From Paraescarpia echinospica (Eukaryota > Annelida > Polychaeta > Sabellida > Siboglinidae), in contig CM034534.1 of NCBI GenBank assembly GCA_020002185.1, forward strand, positions 33,345,170 to 33,409,169: a stretch of DNA of 64,000 bases, given 5' to 3'. A program made the position numbers and the translations under genes. The notes under the pieces were generated by a model. That model ran no database searches, was not told where the DNA came from, and worked only from the letters and a program-made list of their open reading frames with translations. Within the stretch, counting starts at the first letter, position 1. The number at the start of each line of letters is the position of its first letter. Below are positions 1-13,500 of the stretch, one piece after another.

Positions 1-79
1 TAGGTCAACCATCAGTTTATGGCCTTTGTATAGTTTCCTTATTCAGTCAAAGTCCCAGTTAATCCTTTATTCTTCAAGT

Positions 80-690
80 CAGCCAAACCTGCCCGTAGAC
101 TGACACTTCAAGTCAGCTAAACCTGTCCGTAGACTGACACTTTGAGTCAGCCAAACCTGCCCGTAGACTGACATTTCAAGTCGGCCAAACCTGTCCGTAG
201 ACTGACACTTCAAGTCAGCTAAACCTGTCTGTAGACTGACACTTTGAGTCAGCCAAACCTGCCCGTAGACTGACATTTCAAGTCGGCCAAACCTGCCCGT
301 AGACTGACACTTCAAGTCAGCTAAACCTGTCCGTAGACAGACAATTTGAGTCAGCCAAACCTGCCCGTAGACTGACATTTCAAGTCGGCCAAACCTGCCC
401 GTACACTGACACTTCAAGTCAGCCAAACCTGCCCGTAGACTGACATTTCAAGTCGGCCAAACCTGCCCGTACACTGACACTTCAAGTCAGCCAAACCTGC
501 CCGTAGACTGACACTTCAAGTCGGCCAAACCTGCCCGTACACTGACACTTCAAGTCAGCCAAACCTGCCCGTAGACTGACACTTCAAGTCGGCCAAACCT
601 GCCCGTAGACTGACACTTCTAGTCAGCCAAACCTGCCCGTAGACTGACACTTCAAGTCAGCCAAACCTGCCCATACGCTGACACTTCAAG
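80..690. repeat. 34-bp minisatellite
   Basis: About 18 copies of a 34-bp unit containing cagccaaacctgcccgtag. Copies differ at a few positions (gcccg/gtccg, cagc/cggc). It lies in an intron upstream of the first visible exon. The minus-strand open frame here is only the repeat read in one frame. Confidence 0.92.
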
Positions 691-944
691 CCGGCCAAAT
701 TCAGCCCAAAGTAACTGTGTGATGCTATTTAATGTGGTGGCTCTGTCTAGCGGATCTTTTTTAATACACTAGAAACAATGTTTGAGCGACATTTTTATGT
801 CTCGGGTCAAATAAGTAGGGAAACAGAGAAACATTCCCAAAAAGGCTGAGGCCGAAAGGGTTAAACTTATGAGGGCACAGTTTTGCTAAAATCTTTGAAA
901 GGATTGGTTTGGTGAGGGCTGTGTAAGGCTTGAATAGGTAGAGC
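691..944. other. Intron sequence, nothing recognised
   Basis: AT-rich intron between two minisatellites. No exon, RNA gene or transposon end was recognised. Confidence 0.5.
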
Positions 945-1184
945 TATAAATGGTAATGGGGGATGGAGACATCTGGAGCAGACTGGTTGACATGATGACG
1001 GTCTTGTATAGTAATGGGGGATGGAGACATCTGGAGCAGAATGGTTGACATGATGACGGTCTTGTATAGTAATGGGGGATGGAGACATCTGGAGCAGAAT
1101 GGTTGACATGATGACGGTCTTATATAGTAATGGGGGATGGAGACATCTGGAGCAGAATGGTTGACATGATGACGGTCTTATATA
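945..1184. repeat. 58-bp minisatellite, 4 copies
   Basis: Four nearly identical copies of a unit containing taatgggggatggagacatc. It ends about 190 bases before the first visible kinesin exon. Confidence 0.9.
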
Positions 1185-1377
1185 ACAGACAAAACTTGTG
1201 ATACAATGAAAAATAAGTTTTAGGTGATGATGAAATGAAACTATGTTTACTTACTGACGCTGACGGGGAGTAAGTTCCACAAAGTTAGTGTGCCAGCTGA
1301 AAAGGCTCGAGATCTTGCGTTTGTTTTAACTGTGGGAACCAAAAGTAGATTAGAACCTTTGAGAGGTTTGTTTGCAG

Positions 1378-1524
1378 GTTGTCTTTCTGTGACCTTGCTG
1401 GAGCCGAGAGGTCGTCCAAGACACAGACGACCGGGGAGCGAATGAAGGAGGCGGGCAACATTAACACGTCTCTGCTCGCCTTGAGTCGGTGCATGACCGA
1501 CCTCCGATACAACCAGGTCAACAA
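1378..1524 (+). CDS. KIF20B: KIF20B-like exon a (switch II of motor)
   Basis: First coding exon visible. Acceptor is tttgcag before 1378, donor GTAAGT at 1525. It enters at codon position 3 and leaves after two bases (AA, completed to Lys). It encodes SFCDLAGAERSS and the helix GERMKEAGNINTSLLALS, the switch II loop and helix conserved in kinesins. Confidence 0.9.
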
Positions 1525-4500
1525 GTAAGTGTCACGTCTAGGGGTGTAAATAGCTTTAGGCACTTGTGTCCAATCCGGACCCACCTCGATTTTGCTTTTA
1601 TAACTACATTTTTGCTTAAATTTGATACCTCAGTGTGTAAATTCGTCATTCAACATCCCAAGCAAATTTATATCACAAAAATATTATGTGTTAGAGCACC
1701 TTTGAAGCCCAGATAGCGATGCGGTTTGCACTAGTCTGCGCCACTGCAGTCATCGTTACAACATCCCGCACGTAAAATGAACGATACAGCAGCAATTGTC
1801 GGTGGTGTTTATGCCTCAAAAGTGCACTAAGGCACAATATTCTTAAACGTAAATATGCCTGGGATAGTGTTGAATAATGGAACTAGTGCATGGAGGTATC
1901 AAAGTTACGCAGAACTCGAGTTACGGCAGCGAAATCGAGGTGTTCCTGATTTGACACAAGTGCCTAGCTTTGTTTTTTGGATGGGTTGAGTTCGTTTTGG
2001 ACAGGTGGAAATCCCCAATATGCATCAATATAAACCCATTCCAAATGTGTCCAGCCTACCAGCATTGACAAATTGTAACTGGTCATTGGCCTAGTTTTAG
2101 GAGAAACTAGCTTCAAAAGATACAGAAAAGTTGCATTGTTTCAGCATGTTGCTTGCCGGAAATAGCACGCGTTCACTGGGCTGCTAGCTAAATACTGATG
2201 TGACCAGTGACAGGGAGACCTAGTGCAGGGCTGTATGTTCAGGATTTTCAAACGTCAATAACATGAGAACTAACCAAAAGTTCTGCATGCACCCCGTCAC
2301 ATGTTTCTAGATGGCATTATTATCTTTACGACAATATAGAAAAACATTAAATTCTGCCACTGGAGCTCCACGTCTAGTCTTTTGAAATATTAAGCCCAAC
2401 TTCCCCCTGGACGCATTCCGAAAAGGTATAAATATATGAACCATCTAAATGGGCCCGCTAGATTAATACACAGAGTTATAAAAAAATAGAACCTACTGTT
2501 TAATAATATAGACATGCATGTTTGGAAGGGATTGTAGATGTGTGCATGTGGATCGACGTATCCGCCAGGACGTTTTTGGACTGGTAGAAATCTGATCCTG
2601 CATATAGGCCTGCATCTCACTAGTTCACATATGTCAAGAAATAGTGTTTGATATTGTTTCGAACCACCCACCTTCACCAGTAGGCAGTGGCATCGTTGCA
2701 TCTGTTTGTTCCTGTAGTTGATCTGTGACACCTCGTTTGAAAGACTACGTTTGATTAAGATTGGATCAATGAGTTATAATGATATTTGTCAAGCAGGTTG
2801 TCGGTTTTGTTCTAGGGAGCATCCCCGAATTGTTCCGTTCCGTGAGAGTAAGCTAACTCGCCTCTTCCAGAGTTACTTCAGTGGCAAGGGCCGTGCAGCC
2901 ATGATTGTTAACGTCAACCAGTGCGCCAGCATGTTTGATGAGACTCTGCATGCACTCAAGTACTCCGCAATAGCAAAACAGGTATAGCACGTAAATGCTT
3001 TACAGAGAAGTCGAGATGGTGTTCAATTGAACAAGTAAAGCGTAGTAAATAGTAAAGCGCTTTGAGCAGTCCTGAGCACTGGATACCGTGCTATGTAAGA
3101 ACCTACCTTTATTTTTTTACTTTATAACACACCTCATATCCTCTGTTGATAATCTAATACTTAAGCCGAGTTCCGTAATTCATGTAAATTTATTGAATGT
3201 CTATTTAGAGCCAGTTAATGAAAAGTCAAACCTATTGAACATACTTTGATTTGGCAGATCGTTTGTGCAAATGTGTATTTAAGGGGTAATATTTATGTAC
3301 TTCAGAGTAACGTTCGCACGTTCGATCTAACCATCAAAGTAAATTGTTTGCAATTAATTTTAGCAAAACTACATTCTTTTATTAAACCGGCTGCATATAT
3401 CACAATTGAATTGTTCAGTAGAATACAGATATCAATGAACCTAGTTTGCGTAGTTATAATAGTTACAGCACAGTACGTTCTGGTAGAAAATCACAACATG
3501 ATGTCCAGACGCAAACATGACAGCATATGTTACACTATTAAGAGTAGCTCTTAATCTTACAAAATATATATTAGAAGTGAATGTTCATAAATAAATATGC
3601 TTGCCATTAACAAGATGTCCCCATCTCTTGCAGGTGATTATCACACAGGAGCCTGAGAGGGTGGCCTTCAAGCGCCCTGCCCCTGTACCCCACGCCCCTC
3701 CGCCCCCCACCCCCAAGAGGTGTCGACACACGATAGAGTGGGCCACACCAGGTGAGTTCATCCAAGTAGTGGAAACAACCTGTGTAGCGCAGTGGTGAGA
3801 GCATCAGACTCTCAGTTGTGAGAACCCGGGTTCAAATCCTGTGCTGCCGTGTCGAACCTTGGGCAAGTTCGTTCACTCTACGTTGCTCCAGTTCACTCAG
3901 CTGTATGAATGAGTACCTGGATATAGACAGTGGTGGATATTTGTGTACGAATAGTCTTTGTGCATTAGTTGCAGCGTAGCTGAATGCTTCCCAGAGAAGT
4001 TGAGATGGTGTTCGATTGAACAGGTCTGCCAGGGAGTGAAGTGTAAAGCGCTTTGAGCAGTCCCGAGGACTGGATACTGTGCTATTTAAGAAGTTTTGTG
4101 TGTTTTTTATTAAGAAGAACCTTTTAACTTCATCATCTTCATGTCATGATGGTAGAACTGGTTGTTATTTCCATGGTCATGGTGCACATGCTCATAGGCG
4201 GATTAGTTTTTGTTGTTTCCAGAGACCATGGTGCATGTTATGATGGAATTGGTTGTTGTTTCCAAGGACCATGGTACACACTATGATGGAATTGGTTGTT
4301 GTTTCCAGGGACCATGGTGCATGTTACGATGGAATTGGTTGTTGTTTCCAGGGACCATGGTGCATGTTATGATGGAATTGGTTGTTGTTTCCAGGGACCA
4401 TGGTGCATGTCATGATGGAATTTGTTGCTGTTTCCAGGGACCATGGTGTCCACTATGATGGAATTGGTTGTTGTTTCCAGGGACCATGGTGCAGGCTATG

Positions 4501-7500
4501 ATGGAATTGGTTGTTGTTTCCATGGTGCATGCTATGATGGAATTGGTTGTTGTTTCCAGGGACCATGGTGCAGACTATGATGGAATTGGTTTGTTGTTTC
4601 CAGGGACCATGGTGCAGGCTATGATGAAATTGGTTGTTGTTTCCAGGGACCATGGTGCAGGCTATGATGAAATTGGTTGTTGTTTCCAGGGACCATGGTG
4701 CAGGCGATGATAGAGGAAGTAGCTGTACCAGCCAACCAGCCTTTGCCAGAAGAGGATGAATTTGAGGAGGAAGAAGGAGATGAAGAAAGCAGCCCTAAAG
4801 TGCAGGTAGGCTGATGCATGTTTCCGATTACCTGCATTTTCTAGAATATCCAGCAAGCAAGCCGTGTTATTACAAAAAAACATAATATAGTAGCATATAA
4901 TGTATTTGATTGCTTGTGATTTAGTCAAAATTCAAAGTAGTTTCATATTAGTTGCATAGAAACTTTATAGTTAGTGATATTCCACTAATGTTAGGTGACA
5001 GCTGATTCCACCTGCTGCAATTTCAAAATAGTGGGGGTGAAGAAAATTGCCCCTGACTTTCTGAGGAGACATAAAAAATCCCTTCTGCCTGGTTGATGTG
5101 CCATGTAAGTAGAGGATCCCAAACAAAGAAATTAAAAAACCTGATGTGGACTCGCAGAGAGAGATAATGGTCTTGATCTACAAAGATTCCATCCATATGG
5201 GTACTGAATTAGCTGCTGCCAAAACTCTTGTGATGTTGTAGTGGGTGCCGTATCTAGGTAGATATTGATGCGATTTAGAACCACACGTGGTTCTAAATGG
5301 CAAATATGCTCTCTTCCTTCAACAACATACATAGATGCAGCAGATGGTTTTCCAAAGTATTTGTACTTGACATTTGCCAGTTACGTAAAACATCAGCAGA
5401 CCTCGGAAAAATCACAGAAAACATGCGTAATATTACAAACTATCAGGTTATGTCCGTCTAACCTCTTGTATGAACCCTAAAACTGGTAAGAACCCTTAAT
5501 GAATGAGGAATTTTGAAAAAAAAGGTGTTGGGTTTCCTCCGAAGGGACGTAGGTTAATCCATGAAAGTTTGACACCCGAGAAAAAAACCATCTAGCAGGA
5601 AAATGTTAACACTCACACCTACACTCACACTGGCTCGATTGTAGTTAGAATAAATTGATGTCGTCGTTACTGGGCTTACACAGTTGTGTGTTGTTCCAGG
5701 GCCTACTTCAGATCATTGAGGAGTTGAAACAACAGTTGATGGAGTCCCACTGTAAACTCATGAGTATGGAGCTACAGATCCGACAGGAAGTCTGTCAGGA
5801 GATGGCACAGCAGCTCGTCGAGATTGAACAGTCTCTCACGTACGTCTCTCACTGGGGGTGTCACACAACATCACACTGGGGGTGTCACACTACATCACAC
5901 TGGGGTGTCACACAACATCACACTGGGGGTGTCACACAACATCACACTGGGGGTGTCACACTACATCACACTGGGGGGTGTCACACTGGAGGTGTCACTC
6001 TACATCACACTGGGGGTGTCACACTACATCGCACTGGGGGTGTCACACTACATCACACTGGAGGTGTCACTCTACATCACACTGGGGGTGTCACACTACA
6101 TTGCACTGGGGGTGTCACACTACATCACACTGGAGGTGTCACTCTACATCACACTGGGGGTGTCACACAACATCACACTGGGGGGTGTCACACTACATCA
6201 CACTGGAGGTGTCACACTACATCACACTGGAGGTGTCGCTCTACATCACACTGGGGGTGTCACACTACATCACACTGGGGGTGTCACACTACATCACGCT
6301 GGGTTGCCACAAACTATGCTATGAACCATGCTTAGCAATAGTCAATACTACGATTGTGCATTATTGATAGTAAATGTAACTATCAATAAATCTGTCAATA
6401 ATACAAAGAACTAGCTACAGTGATGATCGATACCAAAAGAAATCAGCAGGGTTGAGTTGTTTGTGCCACAAAGTATTTTTTTTCCTAAACACATTAATTT
6501 TTTACACTTCTTTATTTATTTACAAACGTCAACCCTAGCAGTCATTCACCACTTTGAATAAACTACCTCAGAAGTACACGTTGACACGACCTGTAAATTA
6601 TAGATTGAGACTACTTTTTATGGGTGTTAATTATTTCATGACACTACTGCAGTACTATTGTAATACAGCCATCGCAAAAATAAAACTATCTCCAATAGTC
6701 ACCCTCTTTGAAAAGGTAAATTCTGTTTCAAAACGCTGATTCCGCGAATTCTTCCCATTTTCTGCGATCGCAGAAAATCAGTGTCCCTATATGTGGCTAT
6801 AACATAACACTATCACAATACTATTGTAATACAGCTGTCGCAATAATAAAACTATCTCCAATAGTCACCCCCTATGTGGCTGTAACATGACACTATCGCA
6901 ATACTATTGTAACACAGCTATCGCAATAATAAAACTATCTCCAATAGTCCCCCCTATGTGGCTGTAACATGACACTACCACAATACTATTATAACACAGC
7001 TATCACAATAATAAAACTATCTCCAATAGTCACCCCCTATGTGGCTGTAACAGTTTTTTGATGGTATATTTTGCTGGCGGTATTGCTGTGTGGATGAGCG
7101 TTGTAGGAAGGATATGTGGATGAGCGCTGTAGGAAGGATGTGTGGATGAGCGCTGTAGGAAGGATGTGTGTACTTGACAGAGAGCATCACAAGATGGACA
7201 AGGCCCTAGCTGAGGAGAAGGCAGACAAACGTCTCGAGATGCTCAAAGCGTCCTTCCAGAACCGCAGTCGTAAAGCCGACAACATTGAAGACAATGACGA
7301 GTACGTTCCCAGCATACTGCTTCATGCCGAGCAGGTCAAAGTGGAAGTAAGTGCCGTCACTCTTTGTTGAAACATCGTGGAAAGTCAAAACATGTTGGAA
7401 AACTATTTTCCAGGAAAGGAGATGTTGGATAGGGCAGACCTTGGTTGTGTGAACCAGGAGAATGCACTTAACATCAAAGGGAATTCCAGGAATTTGCAGT

Positions 7501-10500
7501 TAGCTCCACATACTGCCAGTAAGAGAGTGTTTACGATTTCAACGTTTGGTTTACAATTTCAATGTTTTGTGGGCACAACATTTAAATTGCAAACAATGTT
7601 TAAACGCAATTTGCCAGGCATTGTACCTTCAATGCACACACATGCACACACACACACACACACACACACAAACATTCTAGTATTAAGACCATATTAAAAA
7701 TGAGGGACAGACAAGGTTGGTGTTTAAGTGTTAACTTGATTGGAATGATTTAAAAACACCTTTATAACCTTGCATATCCATCTTAGCTCCCGTGTGCAAC
7801 CGTCCATTTGTTAACGACTAGTACTGCTTCTCGAGTTTGACCCTGACCAACCCTATTGATTTGATTGATTTTCCTCTGAGCTTTGATTCGAAGGTGCATA
7901 AACAAGTTACCTTATTGTTAGCGTGGTTTGTGTTGCAGAATCTTGAGAAAACTGTGGAGGAACTGAAGCAAAAACTGTCGGCGGCTGGCACAGAGCCGTC
8001 ACGTCACCTCGACACTGACAGCAAACAGCAGGCAGTGGTAGAGGACTTGACAGCACAGAACATTCAGCTCAAGGCAGACCTCGCCGCACTGCAGGAGAAG
8101 CTGCAGGAGACCTTCGATGTGGTACAACAAACTTTCACATCTCACAAATTCTGTGTTTTCAATTGTTGTTTTTCATGTTGTAGTTTCCAGTGGGTTTATC
8201 TGCTGAAAGTGAATCAGATTGGTTTGCAGCTGTTTGATATGTTAGTGTTTTATCCTGTATCTCTATTAGTGTTTTATCCTGTACTGCATGTATATCTTGT
8301 TGTTTATATTTATTGGGTGGCTCCTGTGCTAGCGATATTATATATCTTAATGGGAGTCTCCCGACCTTATCTATTACTTACATTATTCATTGTATATGTA
8401 TCGTATTTATAGGTCAAATAAATTGATTCTGAGTTCTGGTGACAACCAGGAAACTAAATAGTGTATTGCCATTAATGACCCTCATCTCTGCAGGCTAAAG
8501 GCATGGATTAACTGTACTGTACAGTGTGCTGCGTGTACGGTGTGCTGCATGTACGGTGTGCTGCGTGTGCAGTGCAGTGTGCTGCTTGTGCTGTACAGTG
8601 GGCTGTACAGTGCTGTATGGTGTGCCGTGTGCAGTGCCGTGTGCTGTACGGTGTGCTGCGTGTGCAGTACAGTGTGCTGTACGGTGTGCTGTGCCGTGTG
8701 TAGTGCAGTGTGCTGTATGGTGTGCTGTACGGTGTGCAGTACAGTGTGCTGTACGGTGTGCTGTGCCGTGTGCAGTGCAGTGTGCTGTACGGTGTGCTGT
8801 ACGGTGTGCTGTACGGTGTGCTGCGTGTGCAGTGCAGTGTGCTGTACTGTGTGCTGTACGGTGTGCTGTACAGTGTGCTGGGTGTGCTGCAGGTGGCGGG
8901 TGTGGCTGAGCTGCAGCAGGTTGTGGAGGAGAGCCAGCTGGAGGTGGAGTCGGCCGGCAAGAAGCTACTCAAGCGAGACGACCAGCTGCGCAAGCTGCAG
9001 ACGCAGGTGACTGAGAGCGAGGCTGACGCCGCGAGAGAACACAAGAAGCTCCTCGCCGTGGAGGACGAGTTGAAGAGACTGCAGGAGCAGTTTGAGACAC
9101 AGCTACATAGCGGCAGCAGCTCCGTGATGGGTATGTGATCCTGTGTAGGATGGAGGTCACATCATTGGATGGATATGTTATCCCCTTTGTCCATTGCGGG
9201 GTGGAGTTGTAAAACTACATGGGTAGGTTTATATATTGTGAATGAGGCAGATCAAATGGAATTTAGTGTTGGACTTGATTAGAAATCAACGCTGTGTGGC
9301 TGAAGAATCTTTTACTCATCTACATTGTACCCTACCGACCCTGTTCAGTGTACGCAACCATAGAAGTTCTTATGACAAAGACATCATTTAGTTTTAACAA
9401 GATTAGATTTAACAAGATTGCCATCCAGAGAATTAACTCTAGATGGCAGGTGGACAAGGAAGCCCTTTGGCTTATCGAGAGTCCAACCCTTTTATCTACA
9501 TATATCCAGCCCTTCTGAGGTATGTGTCGATTTTATCTTTAAACATATTCACACTACTAGCACCCACACAATCATCAGATAATCTGTTCCATTCATTCAC
9601 CGTCCTTTGTGAAAATGAGAACTTTCTCACGTCTAATCTACACTGCTCCTTTACTAATGTAACTTCATGTCCTCTAGTCTTTCTATCTTTCTTAACTGAA
9701 AAAAACATATTTCTATCAATATTTTCATAACCATTCAATATTTTAAACACTTCTATCTGATCTCCTCTCAATCTCCTGGTCTCTAGTGTTGTTAAACCAC
9801 ATTCTTTTAGGCGTTTTTCATAACTAAGATCCCTCAGTTTTGGTATCATTTTAGTCGCTCTCCTCTGTACTCTTTCTAGCATATCTATGTCCTTCTTGCG
9901 GTATGGCCTCCACGCTTGTATACAATATTCTAAATGAGGCCTAACTATTGTTTTGTACAGCGGTATTATTAGTTCTTTTTCTTTATATGCTATATTTCGC
10001 CTAATCAATCCAAGGATTTGATTTCCCTTTGAAGCTGCAATTCCACACTGCTCTGAAACCTTCATGTCAGCACTAATTGTCAGCCCTAAGTCTTTTTCTT
10101 TTACAGTAGTACTTAGTACAGTTCCCCCATTGTATATTCTACATATTCGTTCCCATGTCCTGTGTGGAGGCATTTACATTTCCCAAAATTGAACAACATT
10201 TGCCACTTTTCAGACCATTTGATCAACCTGTCAAGATCATCTTGTAAATGCTGTCTATCACCATCACTTTCAATCCTTCTAAACACTTTTGTATCATCTG
10301 CAAATTTCAACACCTTGCTAGCTATATCATCGTCCAAATCGTTTATATATATTAAGAATAATATAGATCCCAGTACTGGAACCCCACTCAAAACTGATTT
10401 CCAGTTTGAAGCCTCCCCATCAACAACTACCCGTTGTCTTCTGTCAATCAGCCATTTTTCTATCCAGTTAATTATACCATTTCCTATGCCATGGGCTTTT

Positions 10501-13500
10501 AGTTTAAGCAGTAATCTCTGATGTGGCACTTTGTCGAAAGCTTTTTGAAAATCTAAGTAGATGATATCTACTGGTGATCCATCATCTACCCACTTAGTGA
10601 TATCTTCCAAAAAACATAACATATTTGTTAAGCATGACCTCGCTTTTAGAAACCCATGTTGAGATGGGTTTATCAAGTTATGTTTAACAAGAAAATCCAC
10701 CATGTGATCTTTAATTAGTCTTTCTAATAATTTACAAATCACTGATGTTAAACTCACTGGTCTATAGTTATCTGACTTGTTTCTCAAACCTTTTTTAAAT
10801 AACGGTATAATGTTTGCTTCTTTCCATTCTAAAGGAACCACTCCCTCTTCTAATGACAAGTTGAAAACTGTTGCAAGCGGTATGCTAATTTGTTCTACAA
10901 TTTCCACTAGTAGTTTGGGTGGAATACCATCCACTCCAGGTGATTTATTTTCCTTCATAGCCCTAATTTTCTTAGCTACCATTTCTGGGGTTACAATTAA
11001 CTGTCTTAAATAGTCTGATTCTGCCCCCTTGAACTTAGCCTCTGGTACTGGCAGTGAACTAGTGTCTTCTCTGGTAAACACTGAACTAAAATACTCATTT
11101 AGGTCTTCAGCCATTAAGAATCCTTCTGATATTATATTTCCAGCACTATCTTCTAGAGGACCGACCTTATCCTGAACTTTCTGTTTGCTTCGAACATACG
11201 CATAAAAACTCTTGCTGTCATGTTTTATATTACAAGCTAATTTATGTTCATAGCTTCTCTTTGAATTTCTAATTTCAGCTGTAGCTTGGTTTAGTGCTTC
11301 TTTATAAATGTTGTAGTCTTCGTCATTGCCAGTACGTCTATAAGCCTTCCACATCATTTGTTTATACTTAATTTTTCTAATGGCTTCTTTCGATAAGTAT
11401 TTCTTTCTGGTCCGTTTCCCTTGTTTTTTGAAGGGAACAAATTTATCTACGATGCACTCTAGTTGTGACCCATGTATAAATCCAAGCACAAAGAAAAACA
11501 TATCTTTGCCGGCGGAAGCAATCCGAAAAAACTATGCATTACATTGTTGCAACAATAACAAATTAGCTGACATTGCCACCTAGAGAGTCATCATCTGGGC
11601 AGCTATTTTTGGCTCGTGTGCCAAAAACGCCTGTGCGACATAATATCCGGTTCATTATGGTGGGTCGTGTTATTCTGAAAGGCATAATAGTAAAGGGCTG
11701 TTTTGTTTGTAGAGTGTTCTGCGTGCGTGGAGCGCGCGCAGCAGATCGTGGAGCTGACGGCGAAGTGGGAGAGCAGTGCGCGTCAGGAGACCAAGATGAC
11801 GCAGATGGTCGACCTGCTGCAGTGCGATAGTGACGAGCACCGCCAGCAGATGGAGCAGCTGCAGGGCGTCGTGGAGACGGCGACCCGATCGAACACGGAG
11901 AAAGACTCGCAGATCGCTCAGCTCCACCGGAGCCTGGCGGAGCTGGAGGCAGAGTTGAAGGGGATGAAGGCGGAGTTGTGCGGAGCAGAGACGGAGAGCG
12001 GGGTTGTGGAGGAGCAGCTGAACCAACGACTCTGTGAGCTCACGCAGGAGCTGAAAGAGCAGGAGGAGCAAATGAAGCGGCTCAAGGAGGAGCTATCAAC
12101 GGAGAGAGAGCCTGGAGAGGAGCAGAAGAAGGAGCTGTCAGCATTGGGGAAGGAAGTGACGCGACTGACGAAGGTCGTGTCGGAGTTCGAGGCGAGGGTC
12201 GGTGTGAAGGACACAGAGATCACGGCATTGACGGAATCGATGCATCAGGCGAACGAGACGATTCGTTCGAAGGTGCTCAACGCCGACGAGTTGTCCGGAC
12301 AGTTGAATGAGGAGCAGGAGGCCAAGTCACGCCTGCAGCTCCAGTTGGAGGCGCTCCAGAAGGAAACAGACGACTACATCGTGAGGGTGAACGAACAGGC
12401 CGAGCAGATCGGGGTGTTGAAGGAACGCAGAACAAAGAAAGACACCAGTGCGGTGGCTGCACTCAAGGAACGAGTGAACGTCTTAGAGAAGCAGGTGAGT
12501 GAACGACAGGAAGAGATAAGTGCCATGGAAGACCAGATGGCGGAGAAAGACGAAGGTTTGACATCAGCCCAAGCCAAGGGTAAGATGCTGTCAGAGCGCT
12601 TACGCATGCTGGAGAAGCAACTTGACATGCAGAAGGCTACAGGTGATGATGCGAAGACAGACACCGAACTGATGACGTTGAAGCAGCAAGTGTGTACGCT
12701 GGAGACAAAGCTAAACGACGCCGAGTACAAGCATCAGATGAGTTGTCGCCAGCTGCGTCGGGAGAAGTCGCAACTCGAGAAACTACTACGCGAGACGGAA
12801 GCCGCTTTGACTGAGGCAAACAATCAACTGGAAGAAGCAGATTTCCGCTCGCAGGAATCGTCGATAAACGCTGAACAGTCGTACAGCAAACAGATCACTG
12901 ATGCGGAAAAGAAAGTGATGCAGGTCACAGAAGCGATGCGCGACCTCGAAACCTGCTTACATTCATCGAAGGCCGCCGAGGAGCGATTATGCAAGGAGGT
13001 GGAGACGTTGAAGGAACGGTGTCGCCATCTACAGGCCACGGTGTACCAGTCTGAAGATGGTGAGAGACAGGACGGTCTCGCCGACGAGTTGCAACGGTGC
13101 CAGCAGGAGTTGAACGAGGCAGAGAAGCAGCGGACCTCTTTCGCTGCGCAGGTGGAGAAGCTCATCGCCGAAGTCAGTGTGTCCGAGAATCACAGCAAGA
13201 CAAAGCAGAAACTATTAGCGGAGAAAGATGAAGAGTTGCGTGAACTTGAAAGCGAGGTGGCAAGTCTCAAGGAAAGCCATGCCACCTTCGAATTGTCACT
13301 CTCGCAGAAGAACAATGAGATGTCAGAAATCCATGCCGAACTCGAAGCTGTCCGCGAAAAGTGTTCTCAGCTTGAGAATTCGTTGAAAGAGAACGAGTCC
13401 AAAATTTCGGAAATAACCGCCGAACGGAAGACGGCGATATGTGAGATCCAAACGAAACACCAAGAAGAGACGTCTAAGATGGAGGCAAAGATCTCAGAAC

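Larger units (their letters stand above)
9390..11512 (-). mobile_element. CR1/Jockey-like LINE, 5'-truncated, antisense in intron 8
   Basis: A non-LTR retrotransposon lying opposite to the kinesin gene. It has reverse transcriptase and a C-terminal region but no endonuclease domain, so it is 5'-truncated. After the stop near 9496 a short 3' UTR ends in two copies of atcttgttaaa (9390-9420), like the short terminal repeats of CR1-type elements. It is recent enough to be open over most of its length. Confidence 0.85.

Noticed and set aside
3784..3850. tRNA gene
   Set aside because: A and B boxes are present but the cloverleaf is degenerate and a SINE body and tail follow.
4704..4712. Alternative start of exon d after gtgcag
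   Set aside because: It would enter the wrong frame relative to the phase-1 donor of exon c and hit a stop.
5655..6335. 226-codon open frame over exon e and the 24-bp array
   Set aside because: Only the first part is the kinesin exon; after the GTACGT donor the frame is open merely because the repeat lacks stops.
8508..9044. 178-codon minus frame rich in S, T and Y
   Set aside because: A reading of the 12-bp minisatellite plus the antisense of exon h.
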